This document shows, piece after piece, positions 20,766-31,693 of a stretch of DNA of 64,000 bases (positions are counted from its first letter, which is position 1; every line of letters starts with the position of its first letter). Made by a program: the position numbers and the translations under genes. The DNA comes from Bathynomus jamesi (taxonomy: Eukaryota > Arthropoda > Malacostraca > Isopoda > Cirolanidae). The notes under the pieces were generated by a model, which saw only the letters and a list, made by a program, of their open reading frames with translations, ran no database searches and was not told the origin of the DNA. The stretch lies in the NCBI GenBank assembly GCA_023014485.1, contig JAJOZX010006150.1, forward strand, positions 95,001 through 159,000, written 5' to 3'.

Positions 20766-21287
20766 CAAAATTCGACTCAGACCTGTAACATCACAAAATT
20801 CGACTCGAACTGTAACATCACAAAATTTGACTCGAACTGTAACATCACAAATTCGACTCGAACTGTAACATCACAAAAATTCGACTCGAACTGTAACATC
20901 ACAAAATTCGACTCAGACCTGTAACATCACAAAATTCGACTCGAACTGTAACATCACAAAATTCGACTCGAACTGTAACATCACAAAATTCGACTCGAAC
21001 TGTAACATCACAAAATTTGACTCGAACTGTAACATCACAAAATTCGACTCGAACTGTAACATCACAAAATTCGACTCAGACCTGTAACATCACAAAATTC
21101 GACTCGAACTGTAACATCACAAAATTTGACTCGAACTGTAACATCACAAAATTCGACTCGAACTGTAACATCACAAAATTCGACTCGAACTGTAACATCA
21201 CAAAATTCGACTCGAACTGTAACATCACAAAATTCGACTCGAACTGTAACATCACAAAATTCGACTCGAACTGTAACATCACAAAGA
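20766..21287 (+). repeat. Minisatellite array 1, 27-bp unit, about 19 copies
   Basis: Core TGTAACATCACAAAATTCGA followed by CTCGAAC. Because 27 is divisible by 3, all frames read as repeats (NITKFDSNC in one), generating long spurious ORFs. Some units are 28 bp with ACTCAGACC. Confidence 0.95.
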
Positions 21288-21319
21288 CCTAAAGCAATTG
21301 CACGAATTCAAACCTACAC

Positions 21320-21800
21320 CCACCTAACACCTATTCGTGACCCTATTCCAACCTATTCCGAAGTCCTATTTGACATATAGGCACACCAAGTCCTATTTGA
21401 CATATAGGCCAACCTATTTCGAAGTCCTATTTGACATATAGGCCCAACCTATTCCAAGTCCTATTTGACATATAGGCCCAACCTATTCTAAGTCCTATTT
21501 GACATATAGGCCCAACCTATTACCTATTCGAAGTCCTATTTGACATATAGGCCCAACCTATTCTAAGTCCTATTTGACATATAGGCCCAACCTATTACCT
21601 ATTCGAAGTCCTATTTGACATATAGGCCCAACCTATTACCTATTCGAAGTCCTATTTGACATATAGGCCCAACCTATTCTAAGTCCTATTTGACATATAG
21701 GCCCAACCTATTCCAAGTCCTATTTGACCAATATAGGCCCAACCTATTCCAATTCCTATTTGACCAATATAGGCCCAACCTATTCCAATTTGACATATAG
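21320..21800 (+). repeat. Minisatellite array 2, about 34-40-bp unit, about 13 copies
   Basis: Core CCTATTTGACATATAGGCCC followed by AACCTATTC. Some units contain an extra ACCTATTCG, giving two alternating unit lengths. Confidence 0.93.
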
Positions 21801-21859
21801 GCATAAAACAGACAAGGCTTGATATAAGGGTCTCAAATGCAACGTTTGAGGATCTTTAC

Positions 21860-22005
21860 TCAGCCAAATTGATTAACCAAACCCAAAACCCAAAAATAAA
21901 ATACACATTTACACACATACGTACGGTACAGTATATAAATATATACATACGACTTCAAACATCCAATTCTTCTTTTAAAAGAAGAATCACAACAGATTTC
22001 ATCAC

Positions 22006-22036
<31 letters not shown>

Positions 22037-22450
22037 GTACGGTACAGTATATAAATATATACATACGACTCCAAACATCCAATTCTTCTTTAAAGGAAGA
22101 ATCACAACAGATTTCATCAACAGACACATACATTCCTTGCAAACAGATTGGATTCCTTCAAAACCCCAAAACCTTCCAGACCTACCTGTAGGATACACAA
22201 CATTTACTCATTCATAACTACGGGTATTAACTTCATTGGAGTGGTGAATCCAAGTTTTGAAGACCAACTGGATTCGGAGGAATGATACACACACACACAC
22301 ACATTACTCTTCATGTGTGTCAAACACAACAACTTGTCTAAACATAACCAAGGATCGGAGAGTAAAAGCTTTTATTGCTGCGCTCTGATTCTGTGCACAT
22401 AATTTTGTGCCAAAAATTATATGGTTAGACAGTGACACGTACAAACAAAC
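21860..22450 (+). pseudogene. Duplicated, degraded pol (integrase) fragments inside the BEL/Pao element
   Basis: A block of about 120 bp is present twice (about 21900-22005 and 22035-22115), each with ATCCAATTCTTCTT related to 24485-24500. It is followed at 22125-22440 by sequence related to 24640-24960, the region just before and within the integrase catalytic core. No frame is open. A (AC)n run separates the two blocks. Confidence 0.7.
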
Positions 22451-22464
22451 TACTCTACTCCAAA

Positions 22465-22955
22465 GGGCTGATGGCCTACCTTGGCCATAGCCCAACAAAT
22501 TCATCAAAGGGCTGATGGCCTACCTTGGCCATAGCCCAACAAATTCATCAAAGGGCTGATGGCCTACCTTGGCCATAGCCCAACAAATTCATCAAAGGGC
22601 TGATGGCCTACCCTTGGCCATAGCCCAACAAATCATCAAAGGGCTGATGGCCTACCTTGGCCATAGCCCAACAAATTCATCAAAGGGCTGATGGCCTACC
22701 TTGGCCATAGCCCAACAAATCATCAAAGGGCCTTGGCCTACCTTGGCCATAGCCCAACAAATTCATCAAAGGGCTGATGGCCTACCTTGGCCATAGCCCA
22801 ACAAATTCATCAAAGGGCTGATGGCCTACCTTGGCCATAGCCCAACAAATTCATCAAAGGGCTGATGGCCTACCTTGGCCATAGCCCAACATATTCATCA
22901 AGGGCTGATGGCCTCACTTGGCCATAGCCCAACATATTCATCAAGGGTCTTGTGG
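22465..22955 (+). repeat. Minisatellite array 3, 44-bp unit, about 11 copies
   Basis: Core GGGCTGATGGCCTACCTTGG followed by CCATAGCCCAACAAATTCATCAAA. The unit contains the nested palindrome GGCC...GGCC. Confidence 0.95.
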
Positions 22956-23100
22956 CCTCCCTTGGCCAGAGACCAAACAACATTGGTCTTGTGGCCTCCC
23001 TTGGCCAGAGACCAAACAACAAGGGTCTTGTGGCCTCCTTTGGCCAGAGACCAAACAAAAAGGGTCTTGTGGCCTCCCTTGGCCATAGGCCAAACAACAC
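22956..23100 (+). repeat. Minisatellite array 4, about 37-bp unit, 4 copies
   Basis: Core GTCTTGTGGCCTCCCTTGGC followed by CAGAGACCAAACAACA; clearly related to array 3 and adjoining it, so the two probably share an ancestor. Confidence 0.93.
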
Positions 23101-23215
23101 AAAAACAGTACAGGATTCAAAGCCCCAAGCCCTCCAGATCTACCTGTGGAGGAGTAAATTTACTCCACTAAAACTACGGGTATTGACTAGTCTGAAGTGG
23201 TAGGAGGTTTGAATA
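23101..23215 (+). pseudogene. Third copy of the pre-integrase segment
   Basis: GATTCAAAGCCCCAAGCCCT and CTACGGGTATTGACTAG correspond to 24680-24760, the region leading to the first catalytic Asp of integrase. It is short, stop-containing, and immediately precedes the RT remnant. Confidence 0.7.
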
Positions 23216-25835
23216 CAGTACAAACTCTTTCTAATTCTCCTAAATTAAATGAACAAATAACAAAAGACAACAATGGGAACATTGAACCAAACAATTACAC
23301 GAAAACACTTGGAATGCTTTGGTTTTTAAAACAGAATTCGAACACGATGACACTCTTTGCACAAAGAGTTATAACTTAAATCCAAATGCCGATACAAAAA
23401 GACAAGTGCTTTCAGAATCATCCAAAATTTTCGACCCCATTGGATTATATTTACCAGCAACCATAAGATCCAAAACCCTTTTGCAAGACTTATGGAAAAA
23501 GAAAATTGATTGGGATGAACCACTTTCAGTGGAAGACCAACTTCATTGGAAAAAATTAGCCACAGACTTGAACAAAGTTCAAGACATCTACGTACCAAGA
23601 TGTGCTGGCTACAGATTGAAATCGCAAACACTACACATTTTTACAGATGCCAGCACACAAGCTTACGGGTGTTGTGCCTATTTAACAAGTGAAAATGAAA
23701 GTAACTTGGTTTATTCAAAGGCAAAAGTGGCACCCTTAAACCAAAAGAAAACTGTACCACAACTTGAATTATTAGCTGTCTCATTGGGAGTTAAAACAGC
23801 AACTTTCTTTCACAAGTGTATAAAGAAGTTGACATAACAAACATTTACTTAAGGACAGACAGTCAAATTTGTCTAACATGGGTGACCAACACAGATACAA
23901 CTTCTTGCAAAAATATATTTGTGAAAAACAGACTAACAGAAATCAAAACTGCAAACACAAACCTTGGTATCAAATTTAGGTACATAAAAACAAAAGAGAA
24001 TCCTGCAGACTTTTTGACAAGAGGGCTCTCTTACAAGCTGTTGAAAACAAATAAAATCTGGTATGAAGGGCCCGAATGGCTAACATGTGAGGATCTTTGG
24101 CCAGCCAAAGTAGTTAACCTCACACTCAACTCTACAACAACTGAAAAGATCACTGAGGACAAACCTATATTTGACTACACTTTATTCAGATCAACAAACT
24201 CTTGAGAATTACAGTCTATTGCTGCAAGTTTGTCAATAGCTACCTTCTCAAACACTGTCCTCAGAAAGCCTTTTCTAACTTAACAGAAACTGCAACAAAA
24301 TACTGGCTCAAACAGATACAAGCTTCAGAATTTGACAAGGAGTTGAAGTATCTTAGGTCCAGTAGCACATTAAACAAAGGTATTCCTTCACTTGTCATGG
24401 ATCTAAATCTGTACCTGGATACAGAGGGTCTGATAAGGTGTAAAGGAAGGCTTAACAAGTCAACTTTGACTTACAACTCTAAGCACCCAATTCTTCTTCC
24501 AAGGAGAAATCACTTCACAAAACTCATCATCAGGGATACCCACAACAAAATACACCACATGGGAGTCCCACAAACCCTGACAGAGCTGAGAAAACTTACT
24601 GGCTACCAAAGGGTAGAACTGAAACAAAGAAAATTTTAAACACATGCATTCCTTGTAAACGTATCCATTCACGACCCTTTAAGACCCCAAGCCCTCCAGA
24701 CCTACCTGTGGAACGAGTAACATTTACTCGGCCATTTGAAACCACGGGTATTGACTACACTGGAGCGGTAAATGTGAGTTTTGGAGACAAAATGGATTCA
24801 AAGGAATACAAAGTGTACATTGTACTCTTCACCTGTGCTGCCACACGTGCCATATGTCTAGACATAGTAGAAGATCTGACAGCAGAAGCTTTTATTGCTG
24901 CTTTCAGACGATTTTGTGCACACAATTCTGTACCCAAAACTATATGGTCAGACAATGCCACATACTTCAAATCTGGTGAAAGAATTATTCATCAGATTTG
25001 TGACAGTGAAACAGTACAAACTCATTTAACCAAACACAACATAACCTGGAAGTACATTCCTGTTAATACACCATGGTATGGTTCAATTTGGGAAAGAAAC
25101 ATACAAACTGTAAAGAACTGCCTTAAAAAGACTATTGGGACAAAACATCTACAACTTTTTGAACTCATGACTATTCTGTCAGAAATTGAAAATGTTGTCA
25201 ACAACAGACCATTAACTTATGTGGGAGATGGTATTAATGAGCCAGAACCTCTCACACCAAACCACCTAATTAAGGGAGAAACAGTAAACATGTTACCAGA
25301 ATCTGAACATAACAGTACAGAGGATCCAGATTGGGAAATAGGACACAAAGAACTCAACACAAAATACCAACATTTGACACAAATCAAGACTCAATTTATA
25401 ACAAAATGGAGAGAAGAATACTTAACAAGTCTTAGAGAAAGACATAAACAATTAACAAAACAAAGTTGGAATGATTCAGTCAAAATTGGGGACATTGTGT
25501 TGATACATGACAAGACACCAAGACAACATTGGTCAATGGGAAAAGTCTTGGAACTCAAAACTGGTGAAGACGAAGTTACCAGGGTTGTAAAACTGAAAAC
25601 AGCAACTGGTGAAACCACCAGAGATATCACATTACTATATCCTTTGGAGTGTGGGGCTAAATTAGAACCATTACCCCAAAGGATGGATCAGGATACTATT
25701 GGGGAGGAATCTCTCAATGTGCCTGATGTAACTCAGACTAAACCAGACAGGCCTCAAAGAAAGACTGCTTTGAAAGCCAGAAACTTTTACAAGAAAAAAT
25801 TAAGACTGGTGACTTATAAAACTTACACAAACTGA
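23197..25835 (+). pseudogene. BEL/Pao pol remnant: end of RT, RNase H, integrase
   Basis: Order: end of RT with KTLGMLW (about 23300) and IFDPIGLYLPATIRSK (23430-23475); RNase H with LHIFTDASTQAYGCCAYL (23630-23680) and the later LRTDSQICLTW; integrase zinc region with H-H and CIPC (about 24530-24660); integrase core with GIDYTGA (24750), SDNATYF (24950) and WERNIQ (25090), giving the D, D, E acids; then a C-terminal basic tail ending at a TGA after 25832. Frameshifts fall near 23325, 23820, 24200 and 24610. The segment 24708-25835 (375 residues) is still open. A retroelement polyprotein, now inactive. Confidence 0.92.
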
Positions 25836-26092
25836 GCAAAGTTAAAATGCTTAATAACTTTACTTTAATCCCATAAATTTCCTATACCTAAAGGGAGTCA
25901 AACTGATTGACATAACTTTAACTAAACTTGAGAAGTTGGCCTCTTGAACTTTCATATTTGAATAGGTCTTGAGTAACCTCTCTCCCTAAATTTCTACTTC
26001 ATTCTTTTCAATCCATTTCACATGGTTTAAACACAGTTTATCAAAAAATTTTGATCTATAACATACAAATTTTTCTCCGGCCCCCCCCAGTA
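25836..26092 (+). other. BEL/Pao 3' untranslated stretch
   Basis: AT-rich and non-coding. Immediately before the 3' LTR is a C-run (CCGGCCCCCCCCAG) rather than the purine-rich tract normally required to prime plus-strand synthesis on this strand. Confidence 0.6.
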
Positions 26093-26868
26093 TATGGAAA
26101 AACTATACGCACTCACAACATGGTATCATATGTGGTACATTTATTTCATAATTAAATATAAATTATTAATTAATTGAATTAAATATCTATACAAAATTGC
26201 CTCGGGATTGGCGACATAGCCTATTGGGAATGAAATAATTGAATTGCCATACGTACAAAGAACCTGTATGTATGAATCAGCCCACATAGCAACAAGAAAA
26301 CCCAATTTATTATTTAGTCTACCAAAAGGTAGTAGACACAACAAAATTTGCTAGTTCGGCAAATAATACACCAGAACCAAGGAACGGCTCTCAGGGCTGT
26401 TTATGTTACAGCGAAGCTTTAAACTGGGAGGATGTCTTTGTCCCCCCTCTAGTTCTGAGTGAATTCCTTATAATATAAAACCTAATGACTATAAAAGGAT
26501 AGGCCTATTCCTTCAGGGGTTTATATAGTGACTGCCTATATTAATTACCTTAAGTAAATTCGCCGCGTAACTCCATCGTGGCGGCCCTACACCGAAATGA
26601 TCGTAACGCCCTACATCGAAGCAAACAAAGACCCAGCAAAAATAAGGTGAGGCAATTTCATTTTCATTAACATAAGGTTCGCAAATCCCGACGCTAGAAT
26701 TACCGTAATCACTTAAATATAAAAGGTCCTTTAACAACCTACATATTATAACTCTCTAACGAAAAAGCATAGGGCTTTTGTCGGTAACCCTCCACTGAAA
26801 TCTGTTGGAAATTTCCAACGGATGAGGGCACAGGCAATCAACCCATAGCCCTATATAGTTTTTTCATA
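26093..26868 (+). repeat. 3' LTR of the BEL/Pao element
   Basis: 776 bp, pairs with the 5' LTR; differences are mainly 1-3-base indels plus a few substitutions. It ends CATA before the target duplication CGGCC. Confidence 0.93.
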
Positions 26869-26873
26869 CGGCC

Positions 26874-28309
26874 TATCGTGAAATGGTCTATATTGTACAA
26901 TTATTACATAAAAATAATTGCTGTTACCTTAATATCAGGGTTAAAAAAAAATATTGTCGAAATTAAAGACGTATGTACTCCCCATAGCTACGGGCCTGTT
27001 AAGTTTGTGTTCTATTCGGCAAAAAGTTGCTAAACTTTTAGAAACTTATAAAGTATAAACTGTAGCGAAAATACCGCGTTCTATTCGAAATCAAACGTTA
27101 GAAATTGTTTAAACTTTTAAGAATTTCGTAATCATCTGGGCATATGATTAAAGTTTAGCAGGTTTTTTTTTTTTTTTTTTACAAACAGACTAACCTAGTA
27201 CCGAATTGTAGAAAAAATTTTGCATACGATAAAAATACTTGTTAAATTATGAGCAAGCTGCACAACAATGAGTATAAATAAAATTAGATGCATATTATTA
27301 ATTTTTTAAGAAATTTAACCGTTTTAACAGTGCTTTAAGCGTAACTTGACTTCTTGAAAATCCTATTCTCCCAACTTTAAGGGCCAATTATAGAGTAAGT
27401 TTGGTAGCCAAGGCTTAAAAACAATACAAATGGGCATACAAAAGCCTAGCCTAGCAAGGGCCTCTGGCATAGGCTAGTTTTTTTTGCCTAATTAATTAAT
27501 TAAATAATATACTCAAAAGTTCAGAGCTTACATAATACATATATCATTTTATTTGTTTACTAACATAACTGACAAAAGTATAGGTGAAATTTAGCAAATG
27601 CGTTCTTTTCGTCAAGGCTCAGAAACTTAGCTAAACTTTAGAATATTCTAAATTTGTAGAATTTCATGTCGAATAGAAAACGTCTATAATCCATGATCTC
27701 ATCGAATCCTTAAGCAAAATCAGTAGCCTATATAGTCGTATTACGTGCAGTACATATTTTTACCTCGACACAATGGTCCTAGCATTTTCTCTTGGTGATG
27801 TAATAGCTGTGATAGGCATGATTTTCCAGATCAGAAACCATGTTGGTTCGTACTGAATAAACTCTTTTCTTGTAAGTAGTAAGCAGTTTTTTCTCTAATT
27901 ATACACTCAAATCTCTTCATTAAGTGGGAGGTGAGAATTACTGGGCAATAGTTCACGTTCTTTAATGGGAGTGGAATTTATCTTGCATTGAGTGATTTTT
28001 TCAATAGTAAGTATAACGGCTTGGCCATACTCACCTTGTATTTCTTGAGAAATATGGTTCTCCACGTGTAATGACCCTGGTGCTGAATTTTCTCGTATTT
28101 GTGACAGGGCCTTAATTATGTCCAGCGCCGGATAAACATCTTTGTAGGCCCCAGGCACTTACATCTCGTAGGCCAAATATCCACACAAAAAAGACAATTT
28201 TTATAGGTATGCTACCAAATTTTACATTTCAACCATTACGATGACTTGCTGAATGAAATATTTGTACGTACTGTTAATTGGAACAATTGGTCTTCACACT
28301 GATATTTTT
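26874..28309. other. Unassigned, possible weak MITE at 27009-27680
   Basis: The motif TTCTATTCGGCA at 27010 has an inverted counterpart TGTCGAATAGAA near 27668, and GTTCTATTCGAAAT occurs again near 27080, so a small foldback element is possible but the arms are weak. A poly(T) run lies at 27164-27180. A minus-strand ORF of 83 residues (27907-28158) is unrecognised. Confidence 0.35.
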
Positions 28310-28811
28310 CTCTTTTTCGCAAAATATCCAGTAATGTCACCAAAGTTCACGGAGCGAATCAAGTCGCATTCAATGGAGAGGAGTGACAGTGATGAAAGTC
28401 ACCTTTGTCCGATTGTCGATCTCAAACAATTCTTCACACGTTTCAACTTTGAGAATGATCTCTCTCCTTCACAGCTTGTGCCAAGGATAGCAAGGTAGAT
28501 ACACAGTACGATGTTCACATTTGGGAAGCTGCTGATCAATTTATCTTCAATATGTGACAACATGTCACTCACCGTCTTTCTCTCACTATACAATGGAGAA
28601 AAAAGAAGAAATTCCTCCTCAAAGTAATTTTCCAGATCTGATGGGTACCCTTGCACCAAAGCATTGCCTTACTTTTGACCTCAACCTCAAGTAGCTTGTG
28701 CTTTCGTCGATTACTTCTGCGGCTGGAGCGAAGTCGCGGTGCTTTCCACGTTGTCGATGTGCATCCTACTTTCTGACTTCGTCTCATACGAAGGGTTGGA
28801 TATCGTCGCAT
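28310..28811 (-). pseudogene. hAT-type dimerization-domain fragment (ZMYM1-like lineage)
   Basis: Minus strand 28659-28399 encodes FPNVNIVLCIYLAILGTS, GERSFSKLKRVKNCLRSTIG, the hAT C-terminal dimerization pattern (xERSFSxLKxIKxxLRSTMxQ). After a shift near 28395 the frame continues with LSLLSIECDLIRSVNFGDI toward 28310, matching the usual LSIE ending. Upstream sequence to 28811 is in another frame and basic. No element ends are found. Confidence 0.75.
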
Positions 28812-29439
28812 CTCTCAGCGTCTCTTCGATGATGTAAAATCCAAGTGCAATCACGTTGGAATTTATCGTCACCTTTGTCACTGGCAGTCAAGGTGTATAA
28901 TTATGGGGATCACCTTATAGGACTCACCCCTGGTATCAGTATAGGACGTATCCCACTTCTGTCACCACTGAATTAGAATGGCCTTTTCGTGAATTCTTTT
29001 CTGTTTCTCTGGAGGCTATGTCGGTAGTTGGTAGAAGTGCTATAGTTTAATTCCAGGTGGTTTCTAATCTTCTTAATAATGGTGATTAGTGTTGTAAGGC
29101 TTTGGAATAACGTAAAAGCTTCACAACTGCTTATTTAGTATTTGATATTACATGGATGGGGTTGTGCCGTTTAGTAGTTCCTTAAAGTTAGATGAATAAA
29201 TTATGGGAATAAACGTAATCCTTAGTGTCCTTATAATACTTTATACTAATGTAAACAGGCCACTCCGTACACTGGATACGTAACTAAAACCAGTACTAGG
29301 TCCTCTTAATGAGTCAAACCTAGGAGAAGCACCATAATGCTGTGGTCCAAAACTTCTGAATCCGGGTGTGACAAAACGGTTTTTACTCATATACATTATG
29401 TGCGCGCGTAATCGACTCGGGGTTAGAATGGGGGATTAA
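28812..29439. other. No recognisable feature
   Basis: Mixed composition, only short chance ORFs, no obvious repeats. Confidence 0.45.
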
Positions 29440-29659
29440 CCCTTTCATACCCAAATTAAGTCGAAAAGTAAAAAAAAAAATTGGGATATAAAAATCGTTT
29501 AATTGGACCCAAAATAACTGAAAAATATATTTTACAAAGTTTTATTGTTTATAATTAATAAAATACGAAATGTGTTAAATTTCACACATTGGGAACTGGA
29601 AGGTCTAAAATTGCTTCCAAAGTTAACGATGAAAATTTCACACACTGGGCATTAAAGGG
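29440..29659. mobile_element. piggyBac-like MITE, 220 bp
   Basis: TTAA at both borders (29436-29439; 29660-29663) and inverted ends CCCTTTCATACCCA / TGGGCATTAAAGGG. TTAA duplication with CCCTTT-type ends is the piggyBac signature. The interior has a repeated TTTCACACA-TTGGG / CTGGG motif and no ORF. Confidence 0.7.
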
Positions 29660-29840
29660 TTAATTAATGAATGGAAATGATGAGTTGTCGCATGACATTT
29701 TAGGATTGGTAAGGCCGTTTTACAACATATCTCTCACCCTTTACATAAAAATAACATTAAAAAGCGTTAGACTCGTGCGAAAACTCAAACTCTGGGGGAA
29801 AGGAAAAACTGAGGTCAGTAACGAAAATCTAATGGCGACG

Positions 29841-30845
29841 CAGTGGTGGGCACCGTTAACCAAAAAGTTAACTTCGATAACGATAATCCGTTAACCCCAA
29901 TTTTTAACTCCGATAACGATAATCCGATAATTTTACTGCAAAGTTAAGGAAGTTAACGATAATCCGTTAACGATAACTATTTCTTTACTAACATTTAAAA
30001 AAATCAAGGAAAAAGCTTTAAAACCCATAGAAAATGTTTATTTATGCAAAATCCAACAATAAATAGGTATTTAACTGTATTTTTATCAAGTTTTGCAACT
30101 TTTTTGCTTAACTTTTTTTTTATTTTTAATAAAAAATGTACTGATTACATGTTTTGAAACCCTTGTAACCACTAACCATTAACTAAATTTTAATTTACCA
30201 GAGAATTATTATGGCGGGAACTGAAAGGTAAAATTAAATTTTAGGCACATTTATTAAAGACTATGACACAATGTGCTGGTTGCCCTTCAGAAAGACCAAC
30301 TTCTCAAAGTTAGGCCCAACTGCCAGTCTTGACCTCTTGGGCCTCAGGATGTCCTTGCCGAGAGAGAAGAGCCGTTCCACTGCGGCAGAGGACGGAATTG
30401 GCGTATTGTACTTCAGGAAGAGGTTGATGAAGATCTCCTTCCCCATGAAGTCAGAGTCGGCCATGTCTACCTTCCCATCAGTGTCCAGCCAAGTGTCGAC
30501 AAGTCTCTTGGCCTTCTGCTTGACACTGGTACTTGAGCCACCGGCCGTCCACCCAGCGAAGAGGTCGTCAAGCATGCTGCTGTCGCTAGAGCTGGTGGTG
30601 CTGTCAACGTTCCGGTTCCTCAGTGCTCTCTCGACCTCGTCCTCCATGGCGGCCCTGACAGAGACAGTTTGGTCGCTGTCGAACCTGCGCAGCCAGTGGA
30701 GACGGACTTTACCAGACTAATATCGAGTTATCGGAAGTTAACTGGTCCGATAACGATAAATGGAAATTAACTTCCGTTAAGTCCGTTAAAAAGTTAACTT
30801 CGTTAATTAACTGTTATCGGATTAACGGTTTAGTGCCCAACACTG
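29841..30845 (-). mobile_element. Internally deleted hAT element retaining the transposase 3' end
   Basis: Ends CAGTGGTGGGCACCGTTAACC and, inverted, CAGTGTTGGGCACTAAACCG. A perfect 8-bp duplication TGGCGACG flanks it (29833-29840; 30846-30853). Subterminal repeats GATAACGATAATCCGTTAAC fill both ends. The 1005-bp element keeps only the C-terminal part of a transposase on the minus strand. Confidence 0.9.
30261..30720 (-). pseudogene. hAT transposase C-terminal (dimerization) fragment
   Basis: Encodes [20 protein letters not shown] and [20 protein letters not shown], the hATC dimerization signature, preceded by an acidic/Ser-rich spacer. The BED finger and catalytic region are absent. The reading ends with a stop near the element's left subterminal repeats (30258). 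Confidence 0.85.
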
Positions 30846-30853
30846 TGGCGACG

Positions 30854-31288
30854 TAATTTTCTAACTTATACCAACCTCGAGTAACGCGTAAAATCGGGGA
30901 AAACCAGGATGCTAGTGGCAATAAACAAAACATACTATAAGAAAAGAAACACAACAGACCAGAAAAGAAAAACACAGTAAAAGATGGATGCACATAAATT
31001 TCACAGGAAAGCAAAGATTAAAGTTGAAATACATAGACCAAGAATAATACACAATTTTAGATAACACAAGAACCAAAGATAAGTATATTATTCGTAAGAA
31101 CACATCGTGGAAAGTATTGTAAACAAACATAAGAATCTTTTCAATTTTCTTGGTGAATTTAGTACCAGTAAAACGGATTTTCCTAAGTTTCAAAGTCTGT
31201 AACCTCCTAAGTTCTAATATAACAGGTATTAAATTCACAGAAAAAGTGACACACGAAATTTTCAGTGGCTAATCGACGAAAACCATTA
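30854..31288 (-). other. Unassigned; minus-strand frame with an LRR-like phrase
   Basis: The minus-strand ORF 30912-31238 begins MNLIPVILELRRLQTLKLRK, reminiscent of a leucine-rich repeat, but continues into a hydrophobic, low-confidence tail. It lies just left of the inverted-repeat element, on the same strand as the F-box ORF at 33711-34034 to its right. Confidence 0.3.
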
Positions 31289-31462
31289 TAGTCCAGGCAA
31301 TTTGTAGTTAGACCTGGGCAAAATTGCTTCAGAAGCTTTCTAAACTGTTTCCAGCTCATGAACCATTGCCGAATAACATATCCAAAATCCGACAAAATTG
31401 GACCCCGGGAACACACCCAAAAATGAAATTCAAAATGGCGGACTGGATGTCTCCTACGAAAA
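31289..31462 (+). repeat. Left terminal inverted repeat of the nuclease-CXC element
   Basis: Matches the reverse complement of 33470-33651 over nearly its full length, apart from a small indel near the outer end and scattered substitutions. Confidence 0.9.
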
Positions 31463-31693
31463 AAAATATATATATTTACGCTTTTATTTATAGAGATACA
31501 TTTGATGCTTTTTCTTTCAGTTGTAATGTTTTAAATAATTCAACAATATACAACACAACCAGTTATTACGCAAATAAAGTTTATATAGCTTTTTACAGAT
31601 TTTTATAATCAATAATACAACAATTATTTTTTTCCCAGTTTCAAGTTATGTTCATTACAGAAGAAGTGATACCTGGTCACAAACATACAGAAA

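Larger units (their letters stand above)
19439..26868 (+). mobile_element. BEL/Pao-type LTR retrotransposon with both LTRs, gag-to-RT lost
   Basis: The two LTRs (19439-20227, 26093-26868) begin TATGG and end CATA, and a 5-bp duplication CGGCC flanks the element (19434-19438; 26869-26873), as expected for BEL/Pao. The pol remnant (23197-25835) has the C-terminal RT segment, RNase H and integrase in the BEL/Pao style. Gag, protease and most of RT are absent; the 20228-23200 space is instead occupied by leader sequence, four tandem-repeat arrays and degraded integrase copies. The LTRs differ by several small indels, so the insertion is not recent. Non-functional. Confidence 0.93.

Noticed and set aside
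20706..21380. Long ORFs made of NITKFDSNC or similar repeats as a repetitive structural protein
   Set aside because: They are produced by a 27-bp minisatellite that is open in several frames on both strands, and the array is inside a BEL/Pao element.
20766..23100. CRISPR-like regularly spaced repeats
   Set aside because: Units are contiguous tandem repeats without unique spacers, in a eukaryotic retroelement.
22870..23203. ORFs reading LFGLWPREATRP or MASLGQRPNN repeats
   Set aside because: Frame-by-frame translation of minisatellite arrays 3 and 4; no start context and no selection signal.
26141..26344. Minus-strand ORF repeated at 19487-19684
   Set aside because: Both lie in the LTRs and are conserved only because the LTRs are copies of each other.
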